Part shown: positions 1 to 12,500 of the stretch, piece after piece | Layout: every line of letters begins with the position of its first letter | How positions within the stretch are numbered: the stretch's first letter is position 1 | Assembly (NCBI GenBank): GCA_022225965.2 | Contig: JAKJXP020000097.1 | Coordinates: 124,001 to 188,000, forward strand | Source: Diatrype stigma | Lineage: Eukaryota > Ascomycota > Sordariomycetes > Xylariales > Diatrypaceae | Length of the DNA stretch: 64,000 nt | Direction of reading: 5' to 3' | The notes under the pieces: generated by a model | The model's input: the letters and a program-made list of their open reading frames with translations, nothing else | The model's database searches: none | Told to the model about the DNA's origin: nothing | Made by a program: the position numbers and the translations under genes

Positions 1-278
1 AAGATAAGGGCTCAGCGATTATACGGCCTATATATATAAATAATCTACAGGTCTAAAAGGATCCACCTTTTAAACCCTTCCTTTTATAACAACAACAACG
101 CAATATAATAATTTCCGGTTCGTTAGTTGCTTTTATTCGTTTATTAAATTTCTACGGAATTTATTAGATAATTCGAAACAATTATAGCCTTCGTTCGTTT
201 TTGTTATTATTCTTTCGATTATGCGTTTTTAATGCGCTTTCGTTGCAATTCCGTTGCGCTTTAGGTTACGGCATTAGC

Positions 279-587
279 TTAGCCTAGCCGGTACGTTTTA
301 TTAACGCGTTTCATTAACGCATTTCCTTTGGGATTTTTCGTATTGCGAGATTTCGGGCTACGATAATACGCGAATTTAGCCAAGCCGTTACGTTCCATTA
401 ACGCTTTTTTTCCTTTAGGATTTCTCGCATTACGAAATTCGAGGCTTCGATAATACGCAAGCCTAATTAAGCCATTGCGTTTTAATAACGTATTTTCTTT
501 CGGGATTCCTTGTATTGCGAAATTCGAGGCTACGATGGTACGTAAGCCTAGCCAATTGTTAGCGACGCATTTTCGAAACGGTCGCAT
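279..587 (-). pseudogene. Open frame over an 84-bp tandem repeat (28-residue units)
   Basis: The 84-bp unit is repeated about three times between roughly 285 and 560. Because 84 is a multiple of 3, the minus-strand frame stays open for 102 codons from an ATG at 585-587. Each unit encodes a variant of a basic motif: Y-R-S, then RN-x-(K/R)-NPKG, then ALM-(K/E)-RNGL. The first unit has degraded further (GIPKEN, LLKRNGL). The frame is short, lies within RIP-affected repeats and has no recognisable domain, so it is more likely the remnant of a transposon or repeat protein than a working gene. Function unknown. Confidence 0.4.
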
Positions 588-1069
588 TGCGGCTTAGGTT
601 AAAACGACGGTACGGAAGCCAGACCTTTCGTTCTTTCCCTTTTCGATCGACTTATCCGACCGACCTATCCGAATTCGAACCGTTGCAATTACATAATACA
701 TTCGACGTTTTTTAAAAGTACCGTACTGGTTTTCCTATTTACTGGGAGGTTTTTTCTTAATGCGTGTTTCGAAAGAACAGCCGCCTATAACGCGACGGCC
801 TTTCCGAATAGCCGCCTATAATGCGGCGGCCTTTCCGAATAGCCGGAATAATTACATAATATATTCGATATTCTTTAAAAATACCGTATTGATTTTCCTA
901 CTTACTGGAAGGTTTTTCTTAATACGTAATAAGGGCGTTTGCTGGCAAATGCGTGCTTTAAGAAAATAACCGCCTATAACGCGGCGGTTCCAATCGGGGG
1001 CCCGGTTATTTATATACCACATACCTGCCCTTATTTAAAAAATGAATAAAGTTTAAAGCAAAAGTTGGG

Positions 1070-1370
1070 CTGCCCTTAGCTAATGTCCGTCGTACGTACG
1101 TAAGTCGTTGGCAATAGCGTTGCCGATGCCGTTCTTTCGGGCATTAAGCTGGTAGCAGCGCTGCCGGTGCCGTTTCGTTTTGTCCGGCAATAGCAACTTT
1201 ATTACTGCCCCTTTGGCATATCGCCTTCCGGGCATACCGTTATAAGCAGGTAATAATAGTTTCGCTATTATTGGGCCGTTATTACTTAATTAAGCGGGGA
1301 TTTACGTTTTATTTAATATTACGTTTTTTTATAATACCATTCGTTACCGTTAATTCGAAAGTAATTTATA
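1070..1370 (+). repeat. Repeat B, copy 1 (more heavily RIP-mutated)
   Basis: About 300 bp aligning with 1578-1880 in direct orientation. Differences are overwhelmingly transitions. For example, the stretch near 1300-1345 is T-rich where the other copy near 1812-1855 has C. This is the pattern expected from repeat-induced point mutation. Repeat A continues directly after it. Confidence 0.8.
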
Positions 1371-1577
1371 AATATAAATAATTTATAAATCCAAAAGGAT
1401 TTATTTTTTAAATTTTTCCTTTTATAATAATAATAACGCAATATAACAATTTCCGATTCGTTAATTGCTTTCGTTCGTTTGTTTGCCGTCTTATTTAAGC
1501 AATAAAGGGTGAAGGCATAAAACCGGGATATTATTAAGGGAGTTATTTATAGGTTTTGCTTTATATATCGACGTAAA

Positions 1578-1880
1578 CTGCCCTTAATTAATTTCCGTCG
1601 TACGTACGTAAATCGCTGGCAATAGCGCTGCCAATGCCGTTCCTTCGGGCATTAAGTTGGCAGCAGCGTTGCCGGTACCGTTCCGTTTTGCCCGGTAGCA
1701 GTAGCTTCGCTATTGCCCCTTTGGCATATCGCCCTCCGGATATACCGTTACAAGCGGGCAACAGCAGCTTTGCTGCTGCTGGGCCGCTGCTACTTAGCTA
1801 GGCGGGGGCTTACGTTCCACCCAATACTACGTTCTTCCATAATACCGCTCGTTGCCGTTAATCCGAAAGTGATTTGTAGA
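1578..1880 (+). repeat. Repeat B, copy 2 (less mutated)
   Basis: Direct copy of 1070-1370, with more C and G retained and therefore closer to the original sequence. Homology to the repeat A segment is lost just after 1880, where composition returns to normal. Confidence 0.8.
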
Positions 1881-1890
1881 CTTAACTATA

Positions 1891-3956
1891 TTAATAAGTA
1901 AAGGGCATCCCAAAGCTACGGTGAAGATATTTATGCCGATACGCCTATGAAGGCAATAGTCTTCGGCATCTTACGAGACCGACCAGCTAGATTATTTATA
2001 TGTTCCTATTGCAAGGGACCATCAGCCTCCATAGCAAGACGCTTGCTCGTCTCAGCCGGACATCTTTACGCCCAGAATTGTATAGGGGCTCTGTACCTCG
2101 TACCTCCCCATCAAGTCCGTTAAGAATAAAAAGCGCCAGCTATAAAGAAAGAGCTGAGCTACCAAACCAGAATCTCTAGTAGTCAGATGGTAATCTCGAG
2201 ATCCGGTGTACAGCGGAAGTCCCCAGCTGGACATCAGGCGCACAGATCTCGCTAAACTAGGGAGTTGGTAGATTTGTTCTGGCGCCCGTTGAGACCAGTT
2301 CGCCGGCTACTGGTAACAGCGTACTTTGCACAACGTTGCACAAACCCAACTGTGTTAAGATACCGTATATCTCCATGTCAATCGCCACTTCTTCCGAGAT
2401 CACTTGTGTATATATGCCAGAGCAAGGCCTGGCCGGTCCCCAGTGTCTATAAATCCGGAAGGCCGGCTTATATTCGGGGTGCCATTGCAAGCTTTCCAGT
2501 TCAGCCCTTGAACCAAGCCAAGTAAGCACCCTGTTAGATCAAAGTGTATTGAGACAGGTACAAAGTGATGGCAGTTAAAGAGAGGGGGGGGGGCATGGTT
2601 TTTATGTTGCCTTGAGGCTTGATCGCTCCACATCGCGTCAATTGCAGTTGATATATACTTATATAACCAACGAGACTGTTACGACCCGCGAGTTACGAAG
2701 CGTCCAAAGCGCGTCTATGCAATATATCCTCCAATTCATATGATAACACACCAGGGCTGCTGATCATGAGCGAGGGAACTAGGATGTGTCGAAGATCAAA
2801 CCGTCTCCCTGCACAGTAACGGAGCATTCGCGCAGATGTTGGAAAAGCTTGGTTGTTGGTGCCTGTCCGTGGCTGTGTAAGCATGTATATAGTTGGTGAA
2901 TATGAAGCTCCTGAATCTCGTGGATTGTGGTGGGGGATCCCCGGGACTGGAACTGCCAGCGACGGAGGCAGTGAGGATGCAAGGAGCCGGGATCATGGGT
3001 CGATTGCGTGATGCCGGGCCGGGGAAGAGCTAAGGTAGCCGTGCACCTCGAAAGGAGAATATCAATTTGTAGATCTGGCAGATCATGTGTAGGTGAGTTA
3101 GTCTGTCAAGAGCGTTTTAACGTAGATGCGTAAAGGAGTGGCAGGAACGGCAGGAATGGCAGGAATGGCATTTTCGTCTACATATTCAAGGGGGTATTAC
3201 GTATGCCTGCCTTGCTTGCTGGGAGTGAAGTTTACGCAATGTTCACGATGGTTTCAAGTTACATATTCGCGCTACCATGTTGTCATGCTGTTCCTACACA
3301 TGTGCCCACCTTAAGATTATCTACCGTGTAGGCGATCATGGCGATCATGGGCTGATGTGTAGGGGGATAGGGGGACTGGGGGACTATCATTATAGCAAAC
3401 CACCTCGTCATTTGCATGCGAACCTACATAGGTAGACAAGATATGAAGACTATAGAGAGCTCACATGTCCACGTCATGTGTGTCAAAGGCGCGCGTGGGT
3501 TCATTCCTTAATTACATAGTACGACGACCTGAATAACCAGATCAGGTGCCAGGTTGAGGTATTTTCATGCCTGATAATAGATATGGAATTCTAGTTAATG
3601 GCTGGTAAACCAAGTACCTGCATACTGCTGTAGACAAGCCAAATCAATCAAAGTTTAGATCTTGAACTGACAGACTGACCGGAGCTTCAATTTTTCGATG
3701 TAATCCCCCGATGTAGAATCTTCAAGGTTGGCAAGCATTGGCAAGGTTGGGATATGGGGGGTGAAGATGAAGATGAAGATGAGAGATGGAGATGGAGACA
3801 GAGATGGAGACGGAGATGGAGATGCATCATGGAGACGGATATCCCAATTTCTCTTGGCATCATCGGCGCCGGACCAAACCTAAAGTGGGCACTTGCATCT
3901 GCGCCGACGCCCAGGCTCCCTGGCTCCCTGGCCCTCGCGCATTCTGGGCCCTGGCA
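1891..3956. other. Gene-free segment of ordinary composition
   Basis: About 2 kb with balanced base composition between two AT-rich blocks. Short open frames occur on both strands, but none has a domain, a repeated codon pattern or an intron-exon structure I could support. A purine-rich GAGATG/GAAGAT simple repeat lies at about 3760-3830, and a G run at about 2583-2594. Confidence 0.5.
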
Positions 3957-3960
3957 TACT

Positions 3961-4012
3961 CGTCAGGGCTCCAAACGCCTTCTGACCCACATTTTGCCCG
4001 CTTCGCGGATGT
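3961..4012 (+). repeat. Left terminal inverted repeat, outer part
   Basis: Exactly matches the reverse complement of 17472-17523. It is GC-balanced and unmutated although it borders the AT-rich block. The inner continuation of the repeat is displaced to 4535-4582 by the nested insertion. Confidence 0.85.
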
Positions 4013-4013
4013 G

Positions 4014-4533
4014 GTCAGGTATTTTCATTTTGTTACGAACCTTTATTTTGTAAAGTTATCTACATAATTCCCCATACAAATTAGGTGCAACTTCATGTAC
4101 TTCACTATTTGCTAATACAGCCGCATACATTAATATAGGGCACTTACATATAAGCCTTTTGCAGCAAATTATCGAATAAAACAATACGGCTTTAGCACTT
4201 ATAATTATTAATACCTACCTATAATTAGCACCCTTAACCGCTACAATTAATACTTCAGCACCCTTAACCGCTATAATTAATACTTTAACACCCTTAACCG
4301 CTGCAATTAGCATCCCTAAGCCTTATAATTATCGCAGGTTATTCCGGAAAGCAGCAATTGCTTATATGAAAGTATCGTTAAAATCTTCGTTGGAGCCGGC
4401 TTTATCTTAATGCATTTATGCGGAACATTGCAATATAATGCGCTATATACTTTTTAAATAAGAACGTATATAAATTATATATACTAATTAATGTAACAAA
4501 ATGAAAATTCGTGACAAAATAAAAGTCCCTAAT
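4014..4533. mobile_element. Nested MITE-like element, about 520 bp
   Basis: Interrupts the left inverted repeat of the larger block; the site is intact at the right end. Its ends are imperfect 38-bp inverted repeats: 4014-4051 (GTCAGGTATTTTCATTTTG...) against the reverse complement of 4496-4533 (ATTAGGGACTTTTATTTTG...). Most mismatches are transitions. The right flank is TA and the left flank TG, so a TA target duplication with one change is plausible. The interior has no coding capacity and carries three 30-bp tandem units at about 4229-4318 built on CACCCTTAACCGCT. A non-autonomous Tc1/mariner- or pogo-like MITE is the best fit; the family is not identified. Confidence 0.6.
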
Positions 4534-6464
4534 TACCTTATCGCGCGGGGGGGGGTTTTTGGAAACGGTTCCGGGGATTAAATCAGCTTTGGAAATCGTT
4601 ACGAAATTTGGAAACGGTATTCGGATTTTAGAATTAATCCTAATAATTGCGTTAGCGCCAAGATTACAAAATCTAAATAAACGGTCCTAATAAAAATATG
4701 AGCTTTTAATTAATTTAAGTTTAATAATAATACGGACGTTAATATTTATTTGTTTAAATATTAATGTATTTCTTTTTAAAATATTACTGGTATTTATAAT
4801 AATTTTTAAAGCCGTAACGAATTAGCTTATTTAATATCTTTGGTTCCTAAAGCTTTTGTTTCGCTTAATAATAAGCCTTAAATTTTTATAATTAGCACCT
4901 TAGGTCGAACGATTTTATATTTATTATTATTTGCGGCTTTAAATTATTTTTACATCTTAAATCATTTTTATTTTTTATTATTTAATCCGCCGTATTTTAA
5001 TATTTGCATTTCGTTTTTTATATTTATTTGCAATATAAATCTTTTTATATCGTTATTTTATATTAATTCATATTTGGTTTTAAATATTATTAAAAGCTTT
5101 ATTAGGCGTTTTGGCGTTATTATTATTACGATATCGCATTTTCGCTTTTTAAATACGCATTTATACTTAATTTTTTGCAGTTATATTTATATTTATATGG
5201 ATTTTATTATGGGTTTATTCGATCCGGCGTTTTACTTGTTATTTAAAAATTTCTAAAATATAAAATTCATACGTACGTATTCGTCGAAGCGATTTTATAA
5301 TATCGAGTTTTGCTGCTAAATTCTTAAGAGCATTGGAATTAAATAATATGCGGTCGTATCCTGTTTATAATCGTTATTTATTATTCCAAATACCAGGCCG
5401 AAAATCCAATTCCGATAAAAAGTTTAATATACCGTATCTTTTTATATTTGGTTTTATATATTTAATTATAAAATACGTAAATATATAAGCAATAATTAAT
5501 GTAATTAATGCCTTTATTTATTTAAATATAAAAAAACTCTTAATATAAAATATGGGCTAATAATTTAGTATTACTTATATTAAGATATAAGCGATATATA
5601 AAGTAGGCTGGAAAATCATAATATTCGTTTTCGTAATTATTATTTGCTTTTAAATTAATCCAGTAATATAAACGCAATTCGTAAATCTCGGTATAAAAAT
5701 AAAGCTATTATAAGCAAGTATATAAAGGAAAATTAAAAAGTTATAATATTTATTTTTGCGCTTATTATTTGCTTTCAAATTAATTTAATAATGCAAACGT
5801 AATTTGTAAGCTTTGGTATAAAATTAAAACTGCTTATAAATATACCATATATTCCGAACCAATATATCCGGTACCATATAAACTTTAAGTCCGATTTAAC
5901 GCTAAACCGATTGCCGTAATAAAATTAATAAAAAAACAGATTAATGTATAACCGGTATAAAATATGTTCCAAAAGTTATAATACTTATTGCCCGTTTTTA
6001 TTTTAAATTATTAAGTATGTATTATATTAATACGTAAAACTTTAGGTTATAAAATCCCGAGTTATATTTCGGTATAAATTTTTATATGCCTTACGAATAA
6101 TTATTTGGAATATTTAATTATCGATATATTCGTTTTTATTTTATAAATTATCGAATATATCCGCAATATTAAGGTTTCCGCCGTATATATTAATATCGTA
6201 ATTATGATTTAATTAAAAATGTGCCTTATAAGTAATTATTTTACGGAAATAATTTCGATTCTTTATTGTAAAATAAGTTTTTTCGAATAATCGAAATACG
6301 GCGTTTTTAATTTTTTTCTTCGTAAATAATTCGCCGGCATTAAAATCGAAGTTCCATAAAAGTTTTTTTAATTTTTTACGGATTATTATCTTAGTATTAA
6401 TAATACGTAAAGGTTAATTTTATAAGGATAAACCATTAACGGATTTGGTTTCGATATTAATATT

Positions 6465-7569
6465 TTAATCTTTTTTTTTATGTATTTTGCTTACTTTGCC
6501 AAGGATAGCTCTAGCCGATCCGGATATTTTATCACTATTAGGGTCGAATTTATTTATCGTAGCCGATTTAAGTAAAAACGTTTTATTGGCGTTTTTTTTT
6601 CTTGCTTTTATATTATTAATATCGAATTTATCTATTGTAACCGATTTAAGCAAAAGCATTTCATTAAGATTATTTTCTTTTATTTCGGTATTATCCGTAA
6701 GTATTATAAAATATTAATTTATTATAAAAAAATCGAAGGCCGGAAAATCTTATTACTTTATAATTAATCGGCAGGTTTTTTTTGTATCGACAAAACATTA
6801 TCGTCGAAATCGATATTATTTTCGTTATTATCGGAATCGACGTTATTTTCGTTATTATGAGGATCGATTATAATAGGTTTTATTAATAAAATATTAATCG
6901 TTCATTATGAAAAAATAAAGAAACGAAGGTTATCGTTATTTTTAGGTTTTTTTGCTGCGTTTTTATTAAAAGCTTTGCGTTTTTTTTTTTAGTAGCAATA
7001 TGCCTTTAGCATTTTTTGGCGCATTTTTTAATAAGGCGGCTTTTTGGTTTTGCTTTTGTTTATAAAATGCTTGGTATCCGGAGCCAAGTTTTTAACTTTT
7101 AGTCGAAATTAATTGGAATATTTTAAGTCGTTCGTATTATAATACGAATTATAATAATGTTTATTTTATTTACGGCAATTAAGTAAGGTTTGTTAAATGT
7201 TTTCCGTTAATATTAGGTTTGCCGTAAATTAATATTTTATTTTGGCTTTTAGCGTTAAAAGGAAATTATCGATAAAATGGTTCAGCATTATATTTAAAAC
7301 GCTAATAAAGTAAATAAAAATTAGGCCGAATGGATAATTATTTGGTTTATCGAAAGTTTTCTTAAAGGCACGATATATATTATTGGTACGAAAATAATAG
7401 GCGCCATTTTTATATACGTAATTAATTATAAGTTATTTTATATTAATATTCGATAATAATAATGGATTAATATATTCGTTGCGTTTCTTATTAAATTCGG
7501 CCTTTATAGCTTTAGATTTGCCCTTTTTTATATTGGGCCCGTTTTTTTGCTTGCCTTTACCGGCCATTT
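6465..7569 (-). pseudogene. RIP-degraded coding remnants inside the AT-rich block
   Basis: Several minus-strand stretches read like degraded protein. One begins at an ATG at 7567-7569 (MAGKGKQKNG, lysine-rich, open for about 42 codons). Others are a glutamine/lysine-rich stretch at about 6985-7085, an Asn/Asp-rich acidic stretch ending in a stop at about 6770 and a Lys-rich stretch at 6465-6659 in which LLKS-x-TI-x-KFD occurs twice. Stops such as TAA and TAG between them are what C-to-T change of CAA or CAG would give. I could not assign a transposon family. Confidence 0.3.
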
Positions 7570-9238
7570 TGAACGAATAGGTTCAGTTGTTTTATAGGGC
7601 TAGCCGATAATTTATTATAGAATATAAATTGCGGCAAATAAAATAAAGCCTATTAAGTTAGTAATTAATTGCCGATTTTAAAAAAGGGATTATCGTAATA
7701 ATAAGAACGTTCTTTTAATTTAATATAAACTGGGCCTGTTGTATTAAAAGCTACGATACGATTTAAAGTTATAGGAAACAATTTCGCGCGAAATAAAAGT
7801 AAAAAATTATCATTCTTAATAAAAAAGCAAAACGTAATGGCTAAATAAAATTAAATGGTTATTTCGAGTATAATTACGAAAGAATCGATTAAGTAAGGGA
7901 ATTAATAATTAAGGCCTTAAGGAATTTATTATAATTATATAAAAAGGTTATAAAAGAAATGGTAATAAAAAAAGTAGGCATATAAATGGATTGGTAGTTA
8001 TAATAAAAGATACGGATTATATAAGAAGGTATTATCGAAATGTAAATACCGCGTTCGTAATGGCCATATAATAGGATTTCCTTATATGGAAATTACGTTT
8101 TTTATACCGCAAAATATGTATTTAATTACGAGGTAATCGTATAAAAAATGCGTATTAAGTAATAAAAGGGTTAAAATAATAAGGAAATAAATTCGAAAAT
8201 TAAAGTGATAAAAGTTTCTTGTAATTATAAGGTTTAAGGTTAAAAAAGTTATAATTAAATGCGGCTATTATTTATAGTTATCGTAATATTAATATATAAG
8301 TTTAGGTATATATGGAAATTAGCGAATATAAATATGCCGCGTTAAAATATCCATTTAAGCTTTGGAAATGGAAAGTTCGTTATTTAATATTAATTTAATT
8401 ATTGTTATAATGTAAAGATTATTAATAAAGCTTATATTAAATGATTAAAAGCCGTTAATTCGAAGCATATTTGTATATTTGCTAGTATGAAAATCATAAC
8501 TTTCCAAAAACTTGGGAATTATATACGGTTAATCGAAAACCGCATAATCAAGTTATACGTATAGTTTTTATAATAAAGTTCCAAATGCGAATTAATAAGT
8601 TATTTAATTTAAAAAATACGACACATTAAGTTAAATAATTAAAAAAATATGAATTAAGTAATAAAATACCGAATACGATATGAAATCCCGATATATTAAT
8701 ATTATTAACGTTTAAGTAACGAATATTATGCTATATCTTTAATAAGGAGTTATATATAATAAGGCATTTCCGAAACGAAATATAAAGAAATAAGTTATGC
8801 TTTATATTGCCATTAAATACGTTTTTCGTAAAACATAATCTATTATTTTTAGTTATGCTTAATTAAGTTATTTATATAATTCGAATGTAAAAAATATAAG
8901 CGAAATTAAGGTATTACCGGTATTAATATTTTAATAATCGGCAATATAGCAAATCGTAAATTATTTATTATATATATTATAAGTTATATATGCTTTAATA
9001 TAAAACATATGGATTTATTTTTTTATATAATTATAACGCGTAAATTATTAAACGTTATCGAGTTATTAATGATATAAAATAAAAACGGCGATACTTATAT
9101 TTCCTTCGTTATAATAGCAGCAGTAATATTATTAAATACGCCTTAAAAATCCGTAACATTGCTATTACCGGCACGAATTGCAGTATTTATAGTATTTTTA
9201 ATGCTTTAATTTAAGTTAATAATAAATAATGCAGGATC

Positions 9239-9553
9239 TTACGGTACGGTTTGAATTTTTTTAAAAAGAAGGTAAACATTTATATCGATTAAGTAATTTC
9301 GAATTTCCCGTTTTAGCTTTTTTTTTTCGGAAAAAATATCGAATTTTACGGTTAATAATAACTTAATGTTTTTCCGGCCTGGCTTATAATCCTGTAATGC
9401 CGGAATTCTAAAAAAATAGTCGAATCGGAAAAGCCAATTATTTTTATTATAGTCGTTATATTTAAGTGTATTTCGGTTTAGCCTAATCCAATTAATATAT
9501 TTCTTAATATTTGCATTAAGATCGGTATAAATAATTGGAATATATATTAGCAA
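9239..9553 (-). pseudogene. Longest surviving open frame in the AT-rich block
   Basis: 104 codons open on the minus strand, rich in Ile, Asn, Lys and Tyr as expected from C-to-T mutation. The stretch with FRIPALQDYKPGRKNIK looks like genuine former coding sequence because it keeps a run of Pro, Gln, Gly and Arg codons. It has no recognisable domain. Probably a fragment of a transposon protein. Confidence 0.3.
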
Positions 9554-12500
9554 TTTGGTTTTTATATTTAATTTTTTCGATTTATTTTTGTATTAATTAT
9601 ATAGCTTTATGGTTAAGAATATTATATTAATAGCCGGCTTAATTTAATCGAATAATAATATAAAATTATCGTAATTATAATGTCTTTTAAAAAAACGTTA
9701 AAGGCAAGAAACCTTATGTTCGACTATAAAATCCTCGTTATCCGTTTCGGCCATTAAGCTTTTAATATAAGCCTAACGAATATTATTAATATTTTATTAT
9801 TATAAGAAATCCGGATAATAATAAGCTTATTTTAAGATTATTTATTGCTTTATTTTTTTATGTTTTTAGGTTGCTTTTAATACGTTTATGTGTTATATAA
9901 TAAGCTTAGGTTTATTATTCTTCCGTTTATTTAAAGCCTTTAAGAATATACGTAAGCAAAATATTTAAACGGGATTGGTTTAAGTTAATAAAAAATAACG
10001 TCCGCGCCGAAAAACGATAATTGTTAACGAAAGCGTTTAATTTTTTGCCGTTTAATCCCGTAAGTTCATTTAAAGTACGGATTTGCTTAAATCCGAAAAA
10101 ATCGATAAACGCCAAATCGGAGCAATTAGGATATGCTTTAACGAATTTTTTACCGAACTTTTTAATTTTTCCTTATAAAATATTAATAATAATATATAAA
10201 CGAATAATTGGAATAATTTATATTTACGCGGGCCGCATAATAATTTTCGTTTTTATTATTTTTAATTAGGAAATTAATAAGAAATTCGTAAAGGTTAAGA
10301 ATAATAGTTATTTCGTTTTTATTATTTATGTTTTTAAGTTTATTATTTTATTGGTTAAATACGGGAGAAATAAGATTTGCCATAAAAAAAAAATTTATAT
10401 TTTCGTAATTTTTATTTTAAAAAAGCGGATTGTTTTAGTTGTTGCTATCGGCATTATTAATAGCGATTTAATTGCCGTTCGGAATTGCGGCTAACGGAAA
10501 TATCGTGGCCTAATAGTATCGAAATAATAATATTAAAAAAAAAGAATAACATTAAAGGGATTAATATTAAACGTAAGGTATTAAATTTAATTGTTCGAAT
10601 ATATATACCATTTCGGGAACCGGGAAAATGCGATTTTAAAAAATAATTTTTATTTTAAAATTATATTAATTAATGGCGATTCGAAATAAGGCATGGAAAT
10701 ATTAAGGCTAAAACGTTTTTATCCGTTAAAAAATGTTAAAATCAAATAAAGCTATTTTTTTGGATTTAGTTGCATATTTTATTTATTAAACCTATTAATT
10801 TTGCATTAACGGATTATACGGATGTATAATGATTTATTTACGTTTCGACATTATAGGCAAAAAAAAAAAATCGGCAAAATAAAGGCCTATAGCCGGTAAT
10901 AAGCGCCGTTATTTTTATATTAATTATAATTACGATGCCTTGGCTTTTATGAATTGGATTTCCGATAACGACCCAATAATAATATAAATAACCGAATTAA
11001 ATATAAATCCCGGTATTATTAATAAAAATATTAAGCGTATAATTATTAAATGGCAAATATATAACGATTTCGGCGCTAATTTTATTAATACATTATTAAA
11101 TCCTTTTAACGATATAATTTTATCGGCCTTAAATGATTTATCGCCAAATAATAATAAAATTGGGGCGAGTATTAACGAAAATTATGATACTTTATTTATT
11201 ATCCGATAGGTATTTACCGAAGCGCCAAAAGGAAAAAAAAAAGATTAAATAAATACGGCAAACCTATTTACGTCCATTAATTTTAAAGGTAATGGTTTTA
11301 TTAATAGTTTCGATTTAAAATATAACGACATATTAAGAAATACTTCCCAAATGTTCGATATTTCGTTAATAAAAAGTTCCAAGCCAATTATTTCTTATAT
11401 TATTTTTTATATTGCTTTATAATTCGAAAATAAATTAAGCGAAATCGTTTATAAGCCTTAAAATTATATTATGTTAATATTTTATATTGCATTAATTATT
11501 TAAAAAAAGGAACATTACGTTTTACGATTAGCGTATTTTTATTTAATCGAGATTTTTTAATTGGCAAATAACTTAAAAAGAATTTAAAGCATACCGAAAC
11601 GGAACGATATTTTTTTTTTATCATTAACCAAAAATATGCCCTTACGAAAATTGAAAAAATTAAATATAAAATTAAACCGGACTTTATTGCTAATACGAAT
11701 TAATCTTTATAAGAATATATTTATTTTCGATTTATCCGATATTATTGCAATATTATTATCATTATTATTTTTATGCGCGGATATTTATTAAGGCATAGCA
11801 TATTATATAAATGGGCATATTTAAAATTCTTAAAAGGCGCAATAATAAGGGGAATCTTTTTGTATTACGTTAAGTTAATCTTTCCGGTATCTTAATAAAA
11901 AAAAAAGTCCCATTTTTTTTTCGGATTTCGTACGATGGTAATATACGATAGGCCTATATCTTATTAATCGATTTCGGTATAAAAAAGATTATTTTGACCG
12001 GATTATTTATTATAATTTGAACTTTACGAAAAAAGCCCAAAAAATAAACAGAACTAAAAAATTTATAATATTCTTATAACGGCTATTTAAACGCAAAAAC
12101 TTGCCAATTAATATAAACAACCTTTCGGCAGTAATAAGAAGTTTATAATTTATTTAAGGCTATACCGAATTGGTTTTAATAAAAAATAACGAATTTATAT
12201 TAAAACCAAATCATATTATATGCCGTATCGAGCTTATTATTATCGATTATAATTTCGACCCTAATAATTCCGATATGCGCCTTGCGTTTTTTCTTATCGA
12301 ATACGCCGTTCGTTACATATTTAACCGATAGCGATAAAAATATCGTATAATAAAGCTATTGTCCTTATATAAGGCCGAATTAAAATTAAAAATATACGGC
12401 CGAAAGCATTTTATAAAAAACTTTGCCTTTAAAAAGGTTTTTTTATTGTTATTCCAAATATTCGTAAATGCCTTTAGCCTTTATCGGAATATATATAAGG

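Larger units (their letters stand above)
1..1890. repeat. RIP-mutated repeat mosaic
   Basis: Mosaic of dispersed and tandem repeats with raised AT content. Two repeat families recur. Repeat A lies at about 31-143 and 1369-1481; repeat B lies at about 1070-1370 and 1578-1880. B is followed directly by A at 1370, so B-A is one unit and the other copies are partial. A ~75-bp segment at 687-762 recurs at 851-925, and a ~32-bp GC-rich unit is doubled at about 780-842. Copies differ almost only by C/T and G/A changes. No intact coding region is supported apart from the open repeat frame listed separately. Repeats could be solo LTRs or other transposon pieces; the family was not recognised. Confidence 0.75.
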
